DNA of 9,125 bases from an uncultured Clostridiaceae bacterium (GTDB lineage Bacteria; Bacillota; Clostridia; Lachnospirales; Lachnospiraceae), in contig CAMWOF010000081.1 in NCBI GenBank assembly GCA_947175805.1, positions 1-9,125 on the forward strand, written 5' to 3'. Within the stretch, counting starts at the first letter, position 1, and every line of letters begins with the position of its first letter. The notes under the pieces are model-generated. The model did no database searches, had not been told where the DNA came from, and worked only from the letters and a program-made list of their open reading frames with translations. Position numbers and translations under genes: made by a program. Positions 6,596 through 9,125 of this stretch are shown piece after piece.

Positions 6596-6952
6596 ATGAT
6601 TTTAAAAAGAGATATGACAGCGGCAGAGAGTAATTACCTGCAATGTGCAGTTATGATTTTTATAGCGGGCGTACTGATTGTGGTCGTCAGTGACTGGGAT
6701 GCCTTTGGGTGGGGCAGTGCATTGATGGGTGTTGTCTTTTTTATCGGTTTTCTCTATATGAAGAAGAAGGAGGATGCGGCAGCCATTGCCAATGCCACGC
6801 GGACCGTGAGAAAGGATCAGCCAAAGGACAGCTTTAAGGTGAAGTATACTACGAGAAAAGAGCGTAAGGCTGCAAAGCTGGCAGCAGAGGAGGCAGGCAA
6901 AAAGAGTTTTCCGGCAAACAAGAGTAAGGATGTAAAAAAGAAAAAGGGATAA
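6596..6952 (+). CDS. Small two-helix membrane protein with lysine-rich tail
   Basis: This is an uncharacterised protein of 118 residues (120 if the ATG at 6590 is used). The N-terminus (MILKRDMTAAESNYLQ) is followed by two hydrophobic helices: the first around AVMIFIAGVLIVVVSDW, the second around ALMGVVFFIGFLYM, joined by a short Asp/Phe/Trp/Gly turn. The rest is cytoplasmic by charge, basic and helical, ending in a run of lysines. No catalytic motif is seen. The ATG at 6596 is preferred because GGAGG (6582-6586) is nine bases away, against only three for the ATG at 6590. The gene follows the glycosyltransferase by about 95 bases and ends before the trp promoter, with no terminator between. 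It does not appear to belong to tryptophan synthesis. Confidence 0.72.
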   Translation: MILKRDMTAAESNYLQCAVMIFIAGVLIVVVSDWDAFGWGSALMGVVFFIGFLYMKKKEDAAAIANATRTVRKDQPKDSFKVKYTTRKERKAAKLAAEEAGKKSFPANKSKDVKKKKG

Positions 6953-6973
6953 ATACAATCTTAAAAAAGACAG

Positions 6974-7002
6974 TTGACAAATGCCTGCAAAGAAGGTACA
7001 CT
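6974..7002 (+). promoter_or_regulatory. Sigma-A promoter of the trp operon
   Basis: A perfect TTGACA (6974-6979) is followed after 17 bases by TACACT (6997-7002). Transcription would start near 7009, about 40 bases before stem I of the T-box, giving a leader of about 505 bases before trpE. This is the best promoter in the window. Confidence 0.85.
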
Positions 7003-7273
7003 GTTGAAAGTGAATAATTGCATAGAGTGAAAATCAGTGAGCAAAAGGAGTAGCTGTTTGGCGATGCGGTACAGAGAATCGGGCAGGAACATAAAATGTT
7101 CGGCTGAGAGCCCGGTGGCAGCCTTTCGGTGAATGGATTTGTGAGATGCGAGGTGAACCGTGGAAGCCACACAGTAGCTGGAGCCGTATCCCTACGTTAC
7201 AAGGGCAGGATATCGGGGTATATCCCCTGTATCATATTGAGGCAGTGGTTTTATGCTGTATGTTAATTGGTGG

Positions 7274-7310
7274 CGTATTTTCCGATTACGGGAAATGCGT
7301 TTTTGTTTTT
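7274..7310 (+). other. T-box stem III with a terminator-like U-rich tail
   Basis: CGTATTTTCCG (7274-7284) pairs with CGGGAAATGCG (7289-7299) in 11 pairs, two of them G-U, around ATTA. TTTTTGTTTTT follows directly (7300-7310). This is T-box stem III by position, but in isolation it also has the form of an intrinsic terminator upstream of the main one. Confidence 0.6.
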
Positions 7311-7396
7311 CTGACAATAGCATCTGCTGCGAACAAGGGTGGCACCACGTTGTGATAGGTTCTTCGCATGGGAATTTAGCGAGGGAAAAACAGACG

Positions 7397-7453
7397 TCCC
7401 TGGCAAAGCCGTTTTCCAATATTATTTTGAAAACGGTGTTGTCAGGGATTTTT
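7397..7453 (+). terminator. T-box-controlled intrinsic terminator (attenuator) before trpE
   Basis: TCCCTGGCAA (7397-7406) pairs with TTGTCAGGGA (7439-7448), and CCGTTTTC (7409-7416) with GAAAACGG (7429-7436), giving a stem of about 19 pairs with one A-G mismatch. TTTTT (7449-7453) follows. The 5' arm CCCT is also needed by the antiterminator, so the two folds exclude each other. The trpE start lies 60 bases beyond. Confidence 0.93.
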
Positions 7454-7467
7454 GAGTTTGGGTGGGG

Positions 7468-7505
7468 GCGCACGCTCCTACGGAGCATCCGACATATAAA
7501 GGGAG
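7468..7505 (+). repeat. Hairpin plus ribosome binding site cassette, copy 2
   Basis: GCTCC (7474-7478) pairs with GGAGC (7482-7486) over a 3-base loop, then CAT, GACATAT and GGGAG (7501-7505) follow. The arrangement matches copy 1 at 6547-6586, apart from loop changes and a C/T exchange. It lies between the attenuator and trpE. Confidence 0.5.
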
Positions 7506-7512
7506 TGAGAAC

Positions 7513-8937
7513 ATGAAAAAGATGGCATATAAAAAGACAGTCAGCATTATCAATGAGACTGCGGTTCAGATTTATGAGAATCTGGTAGGTAAAACAAATA
7601 AGGGTTTTTTGCTGGAGAGCTATGATAAGAACTATGACAGGTATGTGATTATGGGAAAATCGCCGGAGGCATATATCTGTTCCCGGGCTGATGAAGCCCT
7701 TGTGGTTACCTATCAGGATGGAAGCAGTGAGGAGCTTCCGGGCAATCCTATGGAAAGCCTGAAACGCTTTTACAGCCGCTATGAGGTGGAACGGCCGGAC
7801 GGGGATCTGGCATTTACGGGCGGGCTTGTCGGCGCACTGGGTTACGATTTTGTGAAATACAGCGAAACACTGCCAGATAGGAACCCTGATGATATTGGTA
7901 TTGAAACAATACAAATGATGCTGGTGACAGATTTTATTATTATGGATCATGTGGCAGAAACCCTTACAGCGGTATCTGTGGAGGAGATTTCCGAGGCAGG
8001 GAAAGGGCGTGCTGCCCAAAAGCTGGAGATGCTTCTGGAAGCAGCCTTTGCAAATAAGGAAGGTGCATCTGCGGCGGAGGCATCAGACACTGTCCGTGAC
8101 GGCGTTGTCATTAAAAAATCCGATACATTGCCGCAATATTGCGAAAAGGTGGAAAAAATCAAGCACTATATCCGGGAGGGGCATATTTTCCAGACTGTAT
8201 TGTCCCAGCGTTGGACGATTGAGACCAATCGGGATGGATTGGAATTATATAAGGAGCTTAGGGAGCTGAATCCATCACCTTATCTCTACTACATGAATTA
8301 CGGACATTTTGAGATTATCGGAAGCTCGCCGGAGATGCTTGTGAAGCAGAAGGGAGAACAGGTATTTACCTGTCCGATTGCGGGCACCCGGCCGAGAGGC
8401 GGCAGCGCCGAAGAGGATGTGCGTCTGAAGAAGGAGCTGTTGGCGGACGAAAAGGAATGTGCGGAGCATGTGATGCTGGTTGACTTAGCCAGAAACGATA
8501 TGGGGAGAATCGCACAGCTCGGCACGGTGAAGGTGACGGATTTTATGAAAATCCGGGAATATTCCCACGTGATGCATATTGTATCCATGGTGGAGGGAAG
8601 GAAAAAGGGAAGCTTCCATCCGGTAGATTTAATCAATTCATTTTTGCCTGCGGGAACCTTGAGCGGCGCACCGAAAATCCGTGCCATGGAAATCATCGAT
8701 GAACTGGAAACCGTAAAGCGAGGACTGTACGGAGGAGCTATAGGGTATATTGATTTTAACGGCAATATGGATTTTTGTATAACGATACGGACAATGGTGA
8801 AAAAGGGCAGGCAGGTATATCTGCAGGCCGGCGCAGGTATTGTGGCGGATTCTGTCCCTGAGACGGAATATGCGGAGTGCTGCAACAAGGTGCGGGCATT
8901 AGCCAAGGTGCTGGTGCCGGATGCGAAGCGTCTGTAA
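7513..8937 (+). CDS. trpE: Anthranilate synthase component I
   Basis: With TrpG this enzyme converts chorismate and glutamine to anthranilate, the first step of tryptophan synthesis; TrpE alone uses ammonia. The 474-residue length fits the family. An N-terminal domain carries LLES (33-36), and NPSPY (253-257) lies further on; both belong to the site where tryptophan binds and inhibits. The chorismate-binding domain (about 205-470) contains PIAGTRPRG (288-296), LVDLARND (322-329), GTLSGAPK (381-388) and GGAIGYIDFNGNMDFCITIRT (from 407). PIAGT rather than PIKGT argues for TrpE over aminodeoxychorismate synthase PabB. The start at 7513 has GGGAG (7501-7505) at seven bases. An in-frame ATG at 7462 is rejected since it has no ribosome binding site and its extension overlaps leader structure. 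Transcription is controlled by the T-box leader, and trpG follows after 82 bases. Confidence 0.97.
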   Translation: MKKMAYKKTVSIINETAVQIYENLVGKTNKGFLLESYDKNYDRYVIMGKSPEAYICSRADEALVVTYQDGSSEELPGNPMESLKRFYSRYEVERPDGDLAFTGGLVGALGYDFVKYSETLPDRNPDDIGIETIQMMLVTDFIIMDHVAETLTAVSVEEISEAGKGRAAQKLEMLLEAAFANKEGASAAEASDTVRDGVVIKKSDTLPQYCEKVEKIKHYIREGHIFQTVLSQRWTIETNRDGLELYKELRELNPSPYLYYMNYGHFEIIGSSPEMLVKQKGEQVFTCPIAGTRPRGGSAEEDVRLKKELLADEKECAEHVMLVDLARNDMGRIAQLGTVKVTDFMKIREYSHVMHIVSMVEGRKKGSFHPVDLINSFLPAGTLSGAPKIRAMEIIDELETVKRGLYGGAIGYIDFNGNMDFCITIRTMVKKGRQVYLQAGAGIVADSVPETEYAECCNKVRALAKVLVPDAKRL

Positions 8938-9019
8938 ATGGAATCAAAAAGGTCAGATGTGGGCAGCGTGGACGGTATTCAGACGAATTGCAGACGGAAT
9001 TATTTTGAGGAGGAAAAGC

Positions 9020-9125
9020 ATGGTTTTATTGATTGATAATTATGATTCATTTACTTATAATTTGTTTCAGTATATCGGTGTGTTTGAAGAAGATGTCAGA
9101 ATCATCCGAAATGATAAAATTTCGA
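9020..9125 (+). CDS. trpG: Anthranilate synthase component II, glutamine amidotransferase (5' partial gene)
   Basis: Only the first 35 codons are in the window. They read MVLLIDNYDSFTYNL onward, the typical start of the class I glutamine amidotransferases TrpG and PabA. The partner trpE directly upstream favours TrpG; in some bacteria one protein serves both anthranilate and aminodeoxychorismate synthases. It supplies ammonia from glutamine to TrpE. GAGGAGG (9007-9013) lies six bases before the ATG. The catalytic Cys-His-Glu triad lies beyond the window edge. It should be co-transcribed with trpE, as no terminator or promoter is seen in the 82-base gap. Confidence 0.93.
   Translation, partial: MVLLIDNYDSFTYNLFQYIGVFEEDVRIIRNDKIS

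Larger units (their letters stand above)
7009..7453 (+). promoter_or_regulatory. T-box riboswitch leader, tryptophan-specific, controlling trpE
   Basis: The T-box sequence AAGGGTGGCACCACG (7335-7349) is close to the AGGGTGGNACCGCG consensus. Stem I begins near 7049-7057, which pairs with 7171-7179 with one mismatch. Its distal arm includes CGGGC/GCCCG (7080-7084 and 7110-7114), and the AGAGA motif lies at 7073-7077. A UGG specifier candidate is at 7161-7163, followed by A. UGGC in the T-box pairs with GCCA, as expected for tRNA-Trp, whose discriminator base is G; both contacts agree on tryptophan. Stem II is near 7205-7236 (GGGG/CCCC) and stem III is at 7274-7299. Uncharged tRNA-Trp should stabilise the antiterminator, which shares CCCT (7398-7401) with the terminator and so permits trpE transcription. 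Exact stem limits are approximate. Confidence 0.92.

Noticed and set aside
7462..7512. Upstream in-frame start for trpE
   Set aside because: It has no Shine-Dalgarno sequence, and its 17 extra codons cover the leader hairpin. The ATG at 7513 has GGGAG at seven bases.
7146..7516. Plus-strand open frames inside the trp leader
   Set aside because: They overlap T-box helices and lack ribosome binding sites or recognisable products. They are also not leader peptides rich in Trp codons, and the T-box already explains regulation.
7192..8019. Long minus-strand open frame (275 codons) over the T-box leader and 5' trpE
   Set aside because: It runs antisense to a strongly supported leader and to trpE, and its product resembles no family I know. 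It is a shadow frame.
8298..8906. Minus-strand open frame of 202 codons inside trpE
   Set aside because: It is fully antisense to conserved trpE motifs, so it is a shadow of the real gene.
8980..9001. Near-duplicate CAGACGAATT/CAGACGGAATT in the trpE-trpG gap
   Set aside because: Two short imperfect copies without dyad or promoter context; likely chance.
8938..9036. Small open frame starting right after the trpE stop and ending inside trpG (32 codons)
   Set aside because: The start touches the trpE stop, but there is no ribosome binding site and no recognisable product, and it overlaps trpG in another frame.
1..9125. CRISPR array, insertion sequence, prophage or tRNA gene
   Set aside because: No regularly spaced repeats, transposase or integrase motifs, terminal inverted repeats or tRNA cloverleaf were seen in any stretch between genes.

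Overview
The window looks like a chromosomal segment of an anaerobic Firmicute, most likely a Lachnospiraceae-type Clostridia. The reasons are strong GGAGG-type ribosome binding sites before every gene, intermediate GC content, a T-box-controlled trp operon, an [4Fe-4S]-type aldo/keto reductase and a CgeB-like glycosyltransferase. The taxon is inferred from gene style, not from a search.

Layout. (1) 1-3008, plus strand: a probable three-gene run of a ferredoxin-tailed aldo/keto reductase, a class I SAM-dependent methyltransferase and the redox-regulated chaperone Hsp33 (hslO). Gaps are 38 and 26 bases. A strong hairpin at 3028-3068 with T-rich flanks on both sides ends this run and also ends the convergent gene. 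(2) 3097-3879, minus strand: a small membrane-anchored protein with a long, very acidic Ser/Glu/Asp-rich tail. (3) 3880-4215, divergent intergenic region: a 23-bp tandem repeat, a near-consensus sigma-A promoter, and a leader segment closely resembling the Alu (5') domain of bacterial SRP RNA. (4) 4216-6501, plus: a 761-residue protein with a helical N-terminal part, a GT-A (family 2-like) domain and a CgeB-like GT-B domain. (5) 6596-6952, plus: a small two-helix membrane protein with a lysine-rich tail. (6) 6974-7453: a promoter and a long tryptophan-type T-box leader ending in an intrinsic terminator. (7) 7513-8937: trpE, followed at 9020 by the start of trpG, cut by the window edge.

How the parts work together. 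TrpE and TrpG form anthranilate synthase, the first committed step of tryptophan synthesis. The leader carries a UGG specifier candidate and a T-box UGGC that pairs with the GCCA end expected of tRNA-Trp, so uncharged tRNA-Trp should switch the operon on. TrpE also keeps the residues associated with tryptophan feedback inhibition. Hsp33 and the Fe-S reductase both fit redox physiology, but a functional link is inference.

The most unusual item is the SRP-RNA Alu-like sequence in the glycosyltransferase leader. The conserved loops and the UGU turn are present, but no S-domain or long helix 5 follows. It may be a captured 5' end of an SRP RNA gene together with its promoter, or a deliberate mimic. 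A second curiosity is a hairpin-plus-Shine-Dalgarno cassette found before both the small membrane protein and trpE.
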